From the NCBI RefSeq assembly GCF_023168325.1, contig NZ_AP025688.1, forward strand, positions 3,596,001 to 3,660,000: a stretch of 64,000 nt of DNA, in the 5' to 3' direction. The notes under the pieces were generated by a model. That model worked only from the letters and a program-made list of their open reading frames with translations. It did no database searches and was not told the origin of the DNA. Below are positions 37,493 through 46,711 of this stretch, in pieces. Source of the DNA: Tsukamurella sp. PLM1. Lineage in GTDB: Bacteria > Actinomycetota > Actinomycetes > Mycobacteriales > Mycobacteriaceae. The position numbers and the translations under genes were made by a program. Numbering within the stretch: position 1 is the stretch's first letter; every line of letters starts with the position of its first letter.

Positions 37493-38439
37493 TGAGCAAG
37501 TCACTTTCAGTTTCTGCGACAGGTCTCCGCAAGTGCTTCGGCCGGTCCATCGCGCTGGACGGGCTGGACCTCGCCGTCGAGGAGGGCGAGGTGCACGGCT
37601 TCCTCGGCCCGAACGGGGCGGGCAAGTCGACCACCATCCGCGCCCTCCTCGGCCAATTGCGGCTCGACGGCGGCGAGGCCCGGGTCTTCGGGCTCGACCC
37701 ACGCCGGGACGCGTCGACGGTGCACGACCGGCTCGCCTACGTGCCCGGGGACGTCTCGCTGTGGCCCGGCCTCAGCGGCGGAGAGTGCATCGACGTCCTC
37801 GGCGGGCTGCAGGGTCACCTCGATCCGCGCCGCCGCGACGAGCTGATCGAGCGCTTCGAACTGGACCCTCGAAGAAGGCACGCACCTATTCGAAGGGCAA
37901 CCGGCAGAAGGTGGCACTCATCGCAGCCCTTGCCTGCGACGCGGACCTGTACGTCCTCGACGAACCCACCTCCGGGCTCGACCCGCTGATGGAGGCGCAC
38001 TTCCAGCAGGCGGTGCGCGAACGCAACACCGAGGGCCGAACAGTCCTGTTGAGCAGCCACATCCTCGCCGAGGTCGACGCGTTGTGCCACCGCGTGACCA
38101 TCGTCCGCGCGGGAGCCACGGTCTCCACCGGCACGCTCCGGGAACTGCGTGCGGGCACCCGCACCGCGATCGACGCGGTCACCCCGTCGACGCCCGTGGG
38201 CCTCGACGACCTGCCGGGCATCGCCGACCTCGAGACGGCCGACACCGTCGCCGGGGTCCGCACCCGGCTCACGGCGTCGCACGCGGGTCTCGCCGCTGCG
38301 GTCGCCGCGGTGGCGGCCGCGGGCCTCCGAGCTCGCCGTGCACCCGCCGAGCCTGGAGCAGCTCTTCCTGGGGCACTACCGCGAGGACGAGGGCCACGAA
38401 GCCGAGAACCGCAGCGCTGCCGAGACGAGCGCGCGATGA
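37492..38439 (+). CDS. Tetronasin-type ABC exporter ATPase (Rv1218c-like), frame broken twice
   Basis: Walker A is [20 protein letters not shown]; the frame breaks in GACCCTCGAAG near 37868, continues through [33 protein letters not shown] and [13 protein letters not shown], and shifts back near 38325 to end [20 protein letters not shown]. One base added at the first site and one removed at the second give 315 residues, the usual size. The protein drives the permease downstream (four-base overlap). The mycobacterial homologue exports several drugs. Confidence 0.88.
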
Positions 38440-39986
38440 ACGGCCTCGGCAGGCTCGTCCGGCTGCGCCTGCGCTCGGGCCGGATCGGCCTGCTCGCCGC
38501 GCCGGCCGCGATCGGCGCCCTGGTCGCGGTCTCCGCGCTGAGCATCGCGGGCCTGTACGACACGGCGGAGTCCCGCGCCGGCTACGCGGCCTCGATCGGG
38601 AACTCCGCGGCGGGCGCGGCGTTCAACGGCCGGGGATACGATCTGGACACCGTCGGCGGCATCACCGCGCTCGAGGTGGGCCTGTTCGGCCAGCTCCTGG
38701 TCGCGGTCTGCGGCATCGCCCTGGCGATCCGGCACACGCGCCGCGAGGAGGACGCGGGCCTGACGGAGCTGATCACCGCGACGCGGATCGCCCCACTCGC
38801 GCCGCTCGCCTCCGCGGTCGTGGTCATCGGCGGCGCGTGCACGGCTGCGGGCGTGCTCTCCGGCCTCGCCACGGGGAGCGCGGGGTACGGCGCCGGCATC
38901 GGGCTGCTGATGGCCGCGTTCGCGGGCGTCGGCCTGGTCGCCGGCCAACTCGCCCAGACGGCCCGCACCGCCTGGGTGCTCGCGCTGGGGTTCCTGCTCG
39001 CGGCGTTCCTGGTCCGCGCGACCGTCGACGGCCGCGGCCTCGACGAGACCTGGCTGAGCCCGCTCGGCTGGCCCGCCGAGATCCGTCCCTTCGGAGCCTC
39101 CCCGCAGCTGTGGCCGATACTCGCACTCGCCGGGATGGCGGCGCTCACCACGGCGGCCGCGGTTGCGATCGCGCGGCGCCGCGACCTCGGCGCGGGCGTG
39201 GTGGCACCCCGGGTCGGCCCGCCGCGGGCCCGGGCGGGGCTCGCCTCGCCGCTGGGGCTGGCCGTCCGCCTCGCCTCCGGCACACTGGTCGGATGGGCGG
39301 TCTTCGCGGCGGTCTGGGCTGCGGTCTTCGGGGGGCTGTCCCACGAGTTCACCCGGCTCGTCGACGCGAACCCCGCCCTGCTGGAGGCGATGGGCGTGAC
39401 CTCCGGGACCGAGCTGATCAGCAGCCTCGCGCTCCTGTTCATCGCGCTCAGTGCGGGCGCGGCGGGGCTCAGCACCGTCGGCACTCTCTCGGCGGAGGAG
39501 TCGGAGGGCAGGCTCGGCCTCGCCGCCTCCACCCGCGTTCCGCTGCGTACGTGGTGGCCGACGTGGGGCGCCGTGGCGCTGGTGGGCGCGGCGGCGGTCC
39601 TGCTCGGCGGCGCCGCGGTCCTCGGAGTCGCCACCGCACTCGCGACCGGCCGCGGCACCGAGGTCGGGTCGGCGCTGGCCGCGGGCACCGGCTACTTGAT
39701 CCCCGTCGCCGTCATCGTCCTCGTCGGGTTCGCCTCACGGGCTTCGACGGTACGCCCGGTCCGGCTCGGGTGGGTCCTGCTGGCGTGGGCGGGGGTCGTC
39801 GGCATGCTCGCGGAGACGCTCCGGCTCCCCGGATGGGCGCGCGACCTCTCGCCGTTGCACGCCGTGGGCACGCTCCCGATCGACGCGCTGGACGTGACCG
39901 CCACCGTCGTGCTCGGAGCGCTGGCCGTGCTGCTCGGCGCGGCGGCCCCCGCCCTCGCGGCGCGCCGGGACCTCGCGGCCGGGTGA
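38436..39986 (+). CDS. Tetronasin-type ABC exporter permease (Rv1217c-like)
   Basis: A 516-residue permease made of two tandem six-helix ABC-2 halves, starting [37 protein letters not shown] in the first half and SAEESEGRLGLAASTRVPLRTWW in the second are the repeated cytoplasmic loops of this family. Size and partner ATPase match the Rv1217c exporter. It is translated from an ATGA overlap. An intrinsic terminator follows. Confidence 0.88.
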   Translation: MNGLGRLVRLRLRSGRIGLLAAPAAIGALVAVSALSIAGLYDTAESRAGYAASIGNSAAGAAFNGRGYDLDTVGGITALEVGLFGQLLVAVCGIALAIRHTRREEDAGLTELITATRIAPLAPLASAVVVIGGACTAAGVLSGLATGSAGYGAGIGLLMAAFAGVGLVAGQLAQTARTAWVLALGFLLAAFLVRATVDGRGLDETWLSPLGWPAEIRPFGASPQLWPILALAGMAALTTAAAVAIARRRDLGAGVVAPRVGPPRARAGLASPLGLAVRLASGTLVGWAVFAAVWAAVFGGLSHEFTRLVDANPALLEAMGVTSGTELISSLALLFIALSAGAAGLSTVGTLSAEESEGRLGLAASTRVPLRTWWPTWGAVALVGAAAVLLGGAAVLGVATALATGRGTEVGSALAAGTGYLIPVAVIVLVGFASRASTVRPVRLGWVLLAWAGVVGMLAETLRLPGWARDLSPLHAVGTLPIDALDVTATVVLGALAVLLGAAAPALAARRDLAAG

Positions 39987-40017
39987 TCCGCGAATCGGCA
40001 TAGCACCCCGGATGGCG

Positions 40018-40062
40018 AAAAGCCCCGAGAGCCACTGACCTAGTGGCGCCCGGGGCTCTTTC
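40018..40062. terminator. Intrinsic terminator serving both strands
   Basis: AGCCCCG (40021-40027) pairs with CGGGGCT (40051-40057), and GCCAC (40031-40035) with GTGGC (40043-40047). CTCTTTC follows on the plus strand, and the AAAA at 40018-40021 gives TTTT on the minus strand. It ends the exporter operon and also the minus-strand micro-gene. Confidence 0.8.
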
Positions 40063-40122
40063 GGCTATCTCGGCGAGTCGCAGCTGATGCGATGCGCCGT
40101 GGTGCGGCACCGGGTGCTACAC

Positions 40123-40170
40123 CTACTGCGCTACTCGCAGGTCACGGCGACCCGCCTTGAAATTCACCAT
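40123..40170 (-). CDS. 15-codon micro-ORF with full anti-16S Shine-Dalgarno
   Basis: On the minus strand GAAAGGAGGTG, a complete match to the 16S rRNA 3' tail complement, lies at a proper distance before ATG 40170, which opens MVNFKAGRRDLRVAQ-stop. A promoter (TTGCCG, 17 bases, TACCGT) precedes it and an intrinsic terminator lies 60 bases beyond the stop, so the parts of a self-standing gene are all there. The peptide is basic and soluble, with no known family that I can name. It could also be the reporter end of a small RNA. Confidence 0.55.
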   Translation of the reverse strand: MVNFKAGRRDLRVAQ

Positions 40171-40203
40171 TTCTCGGACCACCTCCTTTCGTTGACGAGT
40201 TCG

Positions 40204-40232
40204 ACGGTACGCCCGCGGTTCCGCCTCGGCAA
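40204..40232 (-). promoter_or_regulatory. Promoter of the micro-ORF
   Basis: Reading the minus strand, TTGCCG (40232-40227) and TACCGT (40209-40204) have an exact 17-base spacer. Transcription would begin about 25-30 bases before the micro-ORF, leaving room for its strong ribosome site. Confidence 0.5.
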
Positions 40233-40325
40233 CGGATTTATTCGCGCGGCGAAAACTCCTCAGTATGTTCGAGGCTTTCCGACTCGAACCGAAAACTTGT
40301 CAGTGGGTGGCAGTAGCGTGATCTC

Positions 40326-41294
40326 ATGACGAACATCCCAGTGTTACAGCGTATGAGCGAGGTCGATGAGCCTCCCGATGCCTCGATCGTCGATCGGCTC
40401 AGTTCGATGGAACGGGCGCGATGTCGCGTGGTGTTCGAAGAGTACGAGCTGGCGGTGGAACTCCTGCGGGAACGGGTGCTCGAGCGGATCGCGGCCGGGC
40501 TCACGCAGGACAGGTGGGAGATCGGAGTCGCCGCGGAACTGGCCCTCGCGCTCCGCCGGTCGGTCGACAGCGCCAAGGGCCTGCTCTCCCGGGCCCGCGA
40601 ACTGCACACCACCCTGCCGCACACCCGCGAACGGCTCCGCGACGGCGACATCTCCCCGGAGGCGGTACCGGTCATCACCCACGGCCTGTCCCACCTCGAC
40701 GAGGACCTGCGCCGCCGCGCCGACGCGACACTGTGCTCCGATCCCACCACCCTCGACGGCGTCGGCCTCCGCCGCCTCAAGGACCTGGTGCAGAAGGTCG
40801 CGTACGAGCTGGACCAGCAGGGCACCGTCGACCGCATCGCCAAGGCCGCCAAGGACCGCACCGTCAGCATCCGGCCCCTGCCCGAGGGGATGACCAGGGT
40901 CTCGCTCCTGCTTCCCCTGACGCAGGGCGTCGGCGTGTACGCGGCGCTCCGCGCGGCCGCGACGGCGGCCCGCGGTGTCGCCGGCGAGGTCCGCACGCTG
41001 GGCCAGCTCATGGCAGATACCGCGTTCGCCCGCCTCACCGGCCGCGACCAGCACTGCCGCACCCCGTACTGCGACGCCCCGATCGCCCACATCGACCACG
41101 TGCACCGCCACGCCTCCGGCGGCGCCACCCGGTTCGACAACGGCCAAGGGCTCTGCGCAGCATGCAACTACGCCAAGGAAGGCCTCGGCTGGCACGCCCG
41201 CGAAGTCACCGACCCATCCGGCCGGCACACCGTCGAGACCACCACACCCTCCGGGCACGTCCACCGATCCACCGCCCCGAAACACGCGGCATAA
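40326..41294 (+). CDS. DUF222/HNH endonuclease (13E12-like), short form
   Basis: A 322-residue protein. Residues about 1-235 are the DUF222 helical domain typical of the actinobacterial 13E12 repeat family, and about 240-300 form an HNH nuclease motif (DQHCRTPYCDAPIAHIDHVHRHASGGATRFDNGQGLCAACNY). Usual members have roughly 100 more residues between these parts; here LMADTAFARLTG joins directly to RDQHCRTPYC, which looks like an in-frame internal deletion that keeps both ends. 13E12 genes are multi-copy and spread between genomes. Confidence 0.85.
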   Translation: MTNIPVLQRMSEVDEPPDASIVDRLSSMERARCRVVFEEYELAVELLRERVLERIAAGLTQDRWEIGVAAELALALRRSVDSAKGLLSRARELHTTLPHTRERLRDGDISPEAVPVITHGLSHLDEDLRRRADATLCSDPTTLDGVGLRRLKDLVQKVAYELDQQGTVDRIAKAAKDRTVSIRPLPEGMTRVSLLLPLTQGVGVYAALRAAATAARGVAGEVRTLGQLMADTAFARLTGRDQHCRTPYCDAPIAHIDHVHRHASGGATRFDNGQGLCAACNYAKEGLGWHAREVTDPSGRHTVETTTPSGHVHRSTAPKHAA

Positions 41295-41355
41295 CCGGAG
41301 GAATTAATCCGAACGGACGACGCGGGGCGTCGCGGGTCGGGACTACCTTCGATCG

Positions 41356-42099
41356 GTGCAGCCCTCGAATCCGTACGCCCAGACGCCGACAACGCCTCCA
41401 TCAAGCATCGCCGGCGTAGTGATCGGAAGCGTCCTCATCGCGATGGGGCTCGCCGTGACGGTGTTGTCACCCGCGATCCCCGACATCTACGCCGCTGGAT
41501 ATCGGGGCGACACGTCGCTGCTCCTGGCCGCGCTTCTCTTCACAACCGGAGCTCTCGCAATCACCAGAACGAGTGCTCCGGGATGGCTCATCGCCCTGCC
41601 CATCGCGATCATTCTCTCGCTCGCTGTCCCGTTCGTGATCGGCCTCATCTACTCGCCGCTGGGTTACTGGAAGTACCACTACGGGGCGATCCTGTCGATC
41701 ATCATCGGCCTGTTCTACGCGGCCGTCATCTCCGCTCTCAGCTGCATCGCGGCACTGCCTGTCGGGCGCGTACCGAAACCCATGATGCCGTCCACAACCA
41801 CTGCCACACCTCATCCCGTCGTGATCGGCCGCACCGCCGACGGCCGACCGGTGTTCGCCGATCAGATGGCGACGCAGCAGAATCCGAAAACCAACACCAT
41901 GGCGGTCCTGGCACTGGTCTTCGGAGTGATGGGTGGCTTCCTGGGCATCGTGTTCGGCCACATCGCGCTCAGCCAGATCAAGCGCACCGGAGAGCAGGGC
42001 CGCGGGATGGCGCTCGCCGGGCTGATCCTCGGCTACATCGGCCTCGCGGTCACGATCGTCGCGGTCGCGGCACTCGTCTTCGTACTGGGTGCGATGTGA
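41356..42099 (+). CDS. DUF4190 membrane protein
   Basis: A 247-residue protein with about six membrane helices. Four lie in the first 150 residues; the last 65 form a DUF4190 hairpin (NTMAVLALVFGVMGGFLGIVFGHIALSQIKRTGEQGRGMALAGLILGYIGLA). A soluble loop with PVVIGRTADGRPVFADQM separates them. GTG start. The stop overlaps the start of the following lipoprotein gene (GTGA), so the two are expressed together at the envelope. Confidence 0.8.
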   Translation: MQPSNPYAQTPTTPPSSIAGVVIGSVLIAMGLAVTVLSPAIPDIYAAGYRGDTSLLLAALLFTTGALAITRTSAPGWLIALPIAIILSLAVPFVIGLIYSPLGYWKYHYGAILSIIIGLFYAAVISALSCIAALPVGRVPKPMMPSTTTATPHPVVIGRTADGRPVFADQMATQQNPKTNTMAVLALVFGVMGGFLGIVFGHIALSQIKRTGEQGRGMALAGLILGYIGLAVTIVAVAALVFVLGAM

Positions 42100-43776
42100 C
42101 CACGCGCCTCACGGCCCTCGCAGCCACAGCCGTCCTCGTCACGGGCTGCTCCGCCACCCCCGACATCGGGCGCACCGCGCCCTCCCGCACCGGTGACGCA
42201 ACCGTCGGGGGCGGCACCGTCGAACCCGAACACCGCGACCGCGCAGATCGACGGCATGACCGTCAAGGCGAGCATGCCGGACGGTGCCGCACCGTCCGGC
42301 GAGACGCTCACCGTCGCGGCCTCGCCCGCCGAGATCCCCGCCGCCGGCGCACAGGTGGCGGCGGCGCAGACGGCGCGCGTGCGCCTCGGCGACGACGGGG
42401 CGCAGCCGACGAAGCCGATCGCCCTCACCTTCGACCTGTCCGGTAAGCCCGAGCTCGCCGAGAAGTTCAGCGATACCGTGATCCCCGTCGTCGAATCCGC
42501 CTCCGACACCGGCGACGAGGCCCACGACCTGCTCCGCGCCACGTGGGATCCCGCCACGAAGTCCGTCACTGCCACCACCACCCACCTCAGCGACTTCCGC
42601 CTGGGCGCGATCGACCTGGGGAAGGTCGCGGACGGACTCGCGTCGGCCTACCGTGCACTCCGCGGCACTACGGACTCCGCGTGCAAGGACAAGAGCGAGA
42701 TCACGGTATCGGGTACCCGGTACACCCTCACGGCGACGAATCACGGACCGGTCGCCGGCTGCCTCCGCGAGTCCGGAGGAGGTGTGGCCGTCGACTTCTC
42801 GAACGCCACCCAGCAGTTCTACCGGGTGACGTCGGAGCCGAGGGGAACCTGGTCGACCACGGATTGGCCCACGGTGAACTCCGTCGGCGGATGGTTCACC
42901 AGTCTCCTCGGCAACCAGAAGTCGTCGAATCTGCTCGCAGCCAAGGGCACAGGGCGAGTGGCCTTCAGTGCTGGCGTGAAGCAGGCAGAACTGACGCTGC
43001 GCATGGACCCCGCCGCCATCCAAGCGGCGACCATCGTCACCGGGCTCGAGATGTTGACCGGAATGCGACCGTCGAAGGTCGGCACGACCACGCAGGTGCC
43101 CAAGAGCCTCGAACTCGCGACCTCCGTCACCAAGGTCATCACCTGTATCCAACAGGGACTCGAAATCGGTCTCACCCCCGGCAAGGCCTTCTCGAACGAC
43201 GAGCTGCGGTCCACGCTCAGTACGTCCGGCGGCTGCGTGAACGATGTCCGGGAGGCCGTGGCCGAGGAGAGCAAGAAGCAGGCCATCAGCACGGTCGGCA
43301 CCGTGCTCACACTGCTCGGCGACCTCCCGGACCGGTTGGCGTCCGGCGTGACCGGCGCGCTCGGCGAACTGACGGGAGACGACACCCTGAACTTCGCCCT
43401 GACCAGCGTCGCGCCCTCGACCACTACGAGGCCCGCGGCCGAGGGCTCCACGACGATCGACCGGATCGAGGCGTTCTCCTGGGCCTACGACAAGGTCGGC
43501 GACGACACCTACACGATCCCGAGGAACGGCCCCGCCACCGTCTACATCCAGTTCAAGTCGTACGCGGGTACCAAGCAGGTCCGCGGCGGGTGCACGTCCA
43601 CTATCACCGTCACGGGCGGGGGAACGTCGAAGACGAAGACCACCGAGAACTGCGACTCGTACGACCCCGGGACCTACTTCGAGCTGAAGAACCGCGGCGT
43701 GTACACGTTCACCATCGTCGTCACGCAGGACGGCGGGGGCTCGTTCACCGCCACCAAGACCGTCACCCTGCGGTGA
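42096..43776 (+). CDS. Large secreted lipoprotein, frame broken near 42200
   Basis: A 559-residue lipoprotein after correction. GTG 42096 opens MTTRLTALAATAVLVTGCSAT, a signal peptide with lipobox VTGC, but this frame is lost near 42200; from there PSNPNTATAQIDGMTVKASMPDG continues in the next frame to 43776, consistent with one extra base. The mature part holds a beta-rich domain (about 60-170) ending in a THLSDFRLG motif common in surface beta-sandwich proteins, a helical middle, and a C-terminal beta domain with a Cys pair (GGCTSTITVTGGGTSKTKTT to ENCDSYDPG). Function unknown. Coupled to the DUF4190 gene. Confidence 0.75.
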
Positions 43777-44461
43777 CGGCTGCTCCGGCGCCGTACCAGT
43801 CGGCGAACTGCTTCGACGTCGCCCAGCGCGAGTAGGTCGGCCCCTGCGGCCAGCCGTCGGGCACGTCCTGCCACTGCTCCTGCCGGCCGTAGGGCAGCAC
43901 GTCGAGCAGGCCGAACGTGTAGGACACCTGCTCGGCGCCGCGGGACGTGGTGTGCCAGTGGCGGTACACGGTGTCGCCGTCACGGATGAAGGTGTTGTAG
44001 GCGAATCCCTCCCCCGGGCCGGCGCCCATGTCGGCCCCGAAATCCGAACCGGCACTGGAGTACCACGTCATCTGATTCCCCACCCGCTTCTTGTACGCGA
44101 GGATCTCGTCCATCGGCCCGTTGGTCACCACCACCATCCGCGCGTCCCAGTTCGCGAGGAATTCGGTGCGCGAGTAGTGCGCGGTCACGCCAGTGCAGCC
44201 GGGGCATTGCCACTCGTTCCCGTCGGTCCACATGTGGTGATAGGTGATCAGCTGACTCTTGCCGTCGAACACCTCCGCCAGAGTGACGACGGTGCCGTCC
44301 TCCGCGGTCAGGCGGTACTCGGGCAGCTCGACGACGGGGAGCCGGCGCCGCTGCGCGGCGATGGCGTCGAGCTCGCGGGTGGCGGCCTTCTCGCGGACGA
44401 GCAGCTCGTCGATCTGCTGCTGCCAGGTCTCGCGGTCGACGACGGGCGGTACGGCGGTCAT
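43763..44461 (-). CDS. DUF899 family thioredoxin-like protein
   Basis: A 232-residue protein of the DUF899 (thioredoxin-fold) family: WQQQIDELLVREKAATRELDAIAAQRR at the N-terminus, then WQCPGCTGVTAHYSRTEFLANWDARMVVVTNGP, where CPGC resembles a redox pair, and FAYNTFIRDGDTVYRHWHTTSRGAE near the end. Cytoplasmic. It is divergent from a TetR gene that is its likely repressor, and its 3' end overlaps the lipoprotein gene by 14 bases. Confidence 0.87.
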   Translation of the reverse strand: MTAVPPVVDRETWQQQIDELLVREKAATRELDAIAAQRRRLPVVELPEYRLTAEDGTVVTLAEVFDGKSQLITYHHMWTDGNEWQCPGCTGVTAHYSRTEFLANWDARMVVVTNGPMDEILAYKKRVGNQMTWYSSAGSDFGADMGAGPGEGFAYNTFIRDGDTVYRHWHTTSRGAEQVSYTFGLLDVLPYGRQEQWQDVPDGWPQGPTYSRWATSKQFADWYGAGAAVTAG

Positions 44462-44478
44462 GGCGACTCCTTCAGGTG

Positions 44479-44511
44479 ATGTTCACAGCGTCCACATCTG
44501 CTATGTTCACA
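44479..44511. repeat. ATGTTCACA direct repeats in the DUF899-tetR gap
   Basis: ATGTTCACA occurs at 44479-44487 and again at 44503-44511, 24 bases apart, between the divergent DUF899 and TetR genes. They may be TetR binding half-sites; neither copy is palindromic by itself, so this is tentative. Confidence 0.4.
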
Positions 44512-44543
44512 CCGTACACTTACCGATCGGGGGACACAAGGGC

Positions 44544-45118
44544 ATGGCGTATCACCACGGCGACCTCGCGCAGGCACTCGTCGACGCGGGACTCGAGGTC
44601 ACGCGGGCCGGCGGACCGACGGCCCTCACTATCCGCGAGGTCACCCGCCGGGTGGGGGTGAGCCCCAACGCGGCGTACCGGCACTTCCCCGACCGGCTCG
44701 CGCTGCTGCGCGCCGTCAGCACCGCGATCGAACAGCGCATGGCGGACGCAATGCCGATCCGCCCCGACCAGGGCCCCCTCGAGCGCCTGCGCGCCGTGGG
44801 CCTGGGCTACATCGCGTTCGCTCTCGCCGAGCCCGGGTGGTTCTCGGTGTGCTTCTTCGGCGACGAGGTGCCCGATCCCGAATCCCTCAGCGGCATCCCG
44901 CCGTACGTGGCGTTGTCGGACGCCCTCGACCTCATGGTCCATGCGGGCCTGCTCCGCCCGGATGCCCGACGGTCCGCCACCTGGTCCTGCTGGTCGACGG
45001 TGCACGGCTTCGCGGAGATGGCGCTGCGCGGGCCCTGCACCACCTGCCCGGCGCGCAGCAGTGGCCCCTGGCCGAGGCCGCCGTCGACGCCGTGATCGCC
45101 GGAATCCTGCGCGCCTGA
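44544..45118 (+). CDS. TetR family regulator, frame broken near 45033
   Basis: A TetR/AcrR regulator: MAYHHGDLAQALVDAGLEVTR followed by the HTH LTIREVTRRVGVSPNAAYRHFPDRLALL, then a TetR_C-like ligand domain with GYIAFALAEPGWFSVCFF. The end is in another frame (HHLPGAQQWPLAEAAVDAVI to 45118); one extra G in the GGGCCC stretch near 45033 joins them into 191 residues. It is divergent from the DUF899 gene and converges on cydC. Confidence 0.85.
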
Positions 45119-45131
45119 CCGATCCGGAGCG

Positions 45132-46711
45132 CTACGCCGACCTGAGCCGCTCGATCTCGAGCTGACGCACCCCTGCGGGCGGGTCCGCGTGCCCGGCCAC
45201 CACCACGGTGCGCCCGGGGAACAGCCCGGCCGGATCGAGGATCTCGGCGAGCAGGCGCGCGGCGTCGGCCTCGTCGAGGTGCTCGGTCGGCTCGTCCAGG
45301 AGCACGACGGTGACCACGCTCACCAGGGCGCGGGCCAGCAGGAGCCGCCGACGCTGGCCGCCGGAGAGCGAGTCGGCGCCGCGGTCGAGGTCGGTGTCGA
45401 TCCCGGCGGGCAGCGAGTCGATCCACTCCCCCAGGCCCACCCGGCGCAGTGCCGCCTCGATCTCGGCATCCGTCGCGGAACCCGTGCCACGCGGCAGTTC
45501 TCCGCGACCGAGGTGGCGAACACGTGCCCCGCCTCGCCGAAGAACCCCACGACCGACGGCAGGTCGGCGAACCCGCCCGCGGGGGCACCGTCGACGAGCA
45601 CGCGGCCGCCGCGCTCGTCCAGGCCCGCCAGGGCGAGCAGGAACGTGGTCTTGCCCGCCCCGGATTCGCCGCGCACCACCAGCCGCTCGCCCGGCGCGAT
45701 CTCGACGTCCCGGAGCCGCAGGGCGGGATGGGCCGGTGCAGCTCCGCGCCGGCCGGCTCGGCGGGCAGGGTCAACAGCGGCGCGATCCGGGACGCGGCAT
45801 CGGCGGAGCGGACGTACTGCCGCGCCGCGTCCGGCAGCGTCGAGACCGCCTCGAACGCACTGAGCGGCAGCAGGACCAGGATACCGAGCGTCGTCGCGTC
45901 GACCCCGCCCGAACCGGCCCGAACGCCGGCGACGACCAGCGCCGCCAGCACCGCGAGTCCTACCGCCAGCGGGACGGCCGCGTCCGCGAGCGCGCCGGTG
46001 CGCGCGGCGCCGTCCACCGCGGACCGCCTGGCGTCCTCGGCGCGGGCGGCGCGCTGCCGCACCTCGTCGAGCCGGCCTGCCACCGCGAGCTCGCCGGCGT
46101 GGTCCAGCACTGCCGACGCGGCCGCCCCGAAATCCTCGCTGCCCGCGGCCTCGGCGGCCGCCCGTTCCCGGGTCGCGCGGGCCACGAGCCACGGCACCGC
46201 GACGCCGGCCAGCAGCAGGCAGCCCGCGAGCACCGCACCCGCCGCCGGGTCGACGAACCACATCCAGCCGACCGCCGCCACGGACACGACCGCGGCCGTC
46301 GCCGCGGGATCACGGTGCGTACCAGTGAGTCCCCGAGCGCGTCGACGTCGGTGCCGGTCCGGGCGAGCAGCTCACCGTCGGACAGGCGGACGGAGGCCGA
46401 CGGCGCGGCGCGGGAGAGGCTGCGGTACAGCGCCACCCGGATCTCGGTGAGGCCGGCGAGGGCGACGCGGTGCGTCGCGAGCCGCTCGACGTACCGCATC
46501 AGCCCGCGCGTGATGCCGAGCGCCCGGACGGCGGTCACGGCCAGCGACAGCGTGAGCACCGGGGGCATCGTCCACGCCTTGGTGATCAGCCACGCCGACA
46601 GGCCCGCCAGCGCCAGCGCGCTCCCGGCCGTGAGCACGCCCGCGCCGACGGCGCCCAGCCCGGCCGCCGGCCGGGCCGCAACGCGCGCAGGCAGATCAGC
46701 AGATCACGCAC
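45132..46711 (-). CDS. cydC: Cysteine/glutathione exporter half CydC, frame broken four times
   Basis: CydDC is a heterodimeric ABC exporter of cysteine/glutathione needed to assemble cytochrome bd. The GTG at 46711 overlaps the cydD stop by eight bases. Pieces in order: VLTAGSALALAGLSAWLITKAW and GLMRYVERLATHRVALAGL, VSVAAVGWMWFVDPAAGAVLAG, the ATPase start RLVVRGESGAGKTTFLLALAG, and SLSGGQRRRLLLARALV to LLDEPTEHLDEADAARLL. Breaks lie near 46680, 46310, 45735 and 45495; adding one base at each gives 527 residues. Order cydA-B-D-C is as in mycobacteria. Confidence 0.88.

Noticed and set aside
40087-40329. An 80-codon plus-strand open frame before the DUF222-HNH gene
   Set aside because: It lies antisense to the micro-gene with its promoter and ribosome site, and its product resembles no protein.
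44479-44511. ATGTTCACA repeats as a PHO box
   Set aside because: They contain GTTCAC but are 24 bases apart, not 11, and lie between a TetR gene and its probable target.
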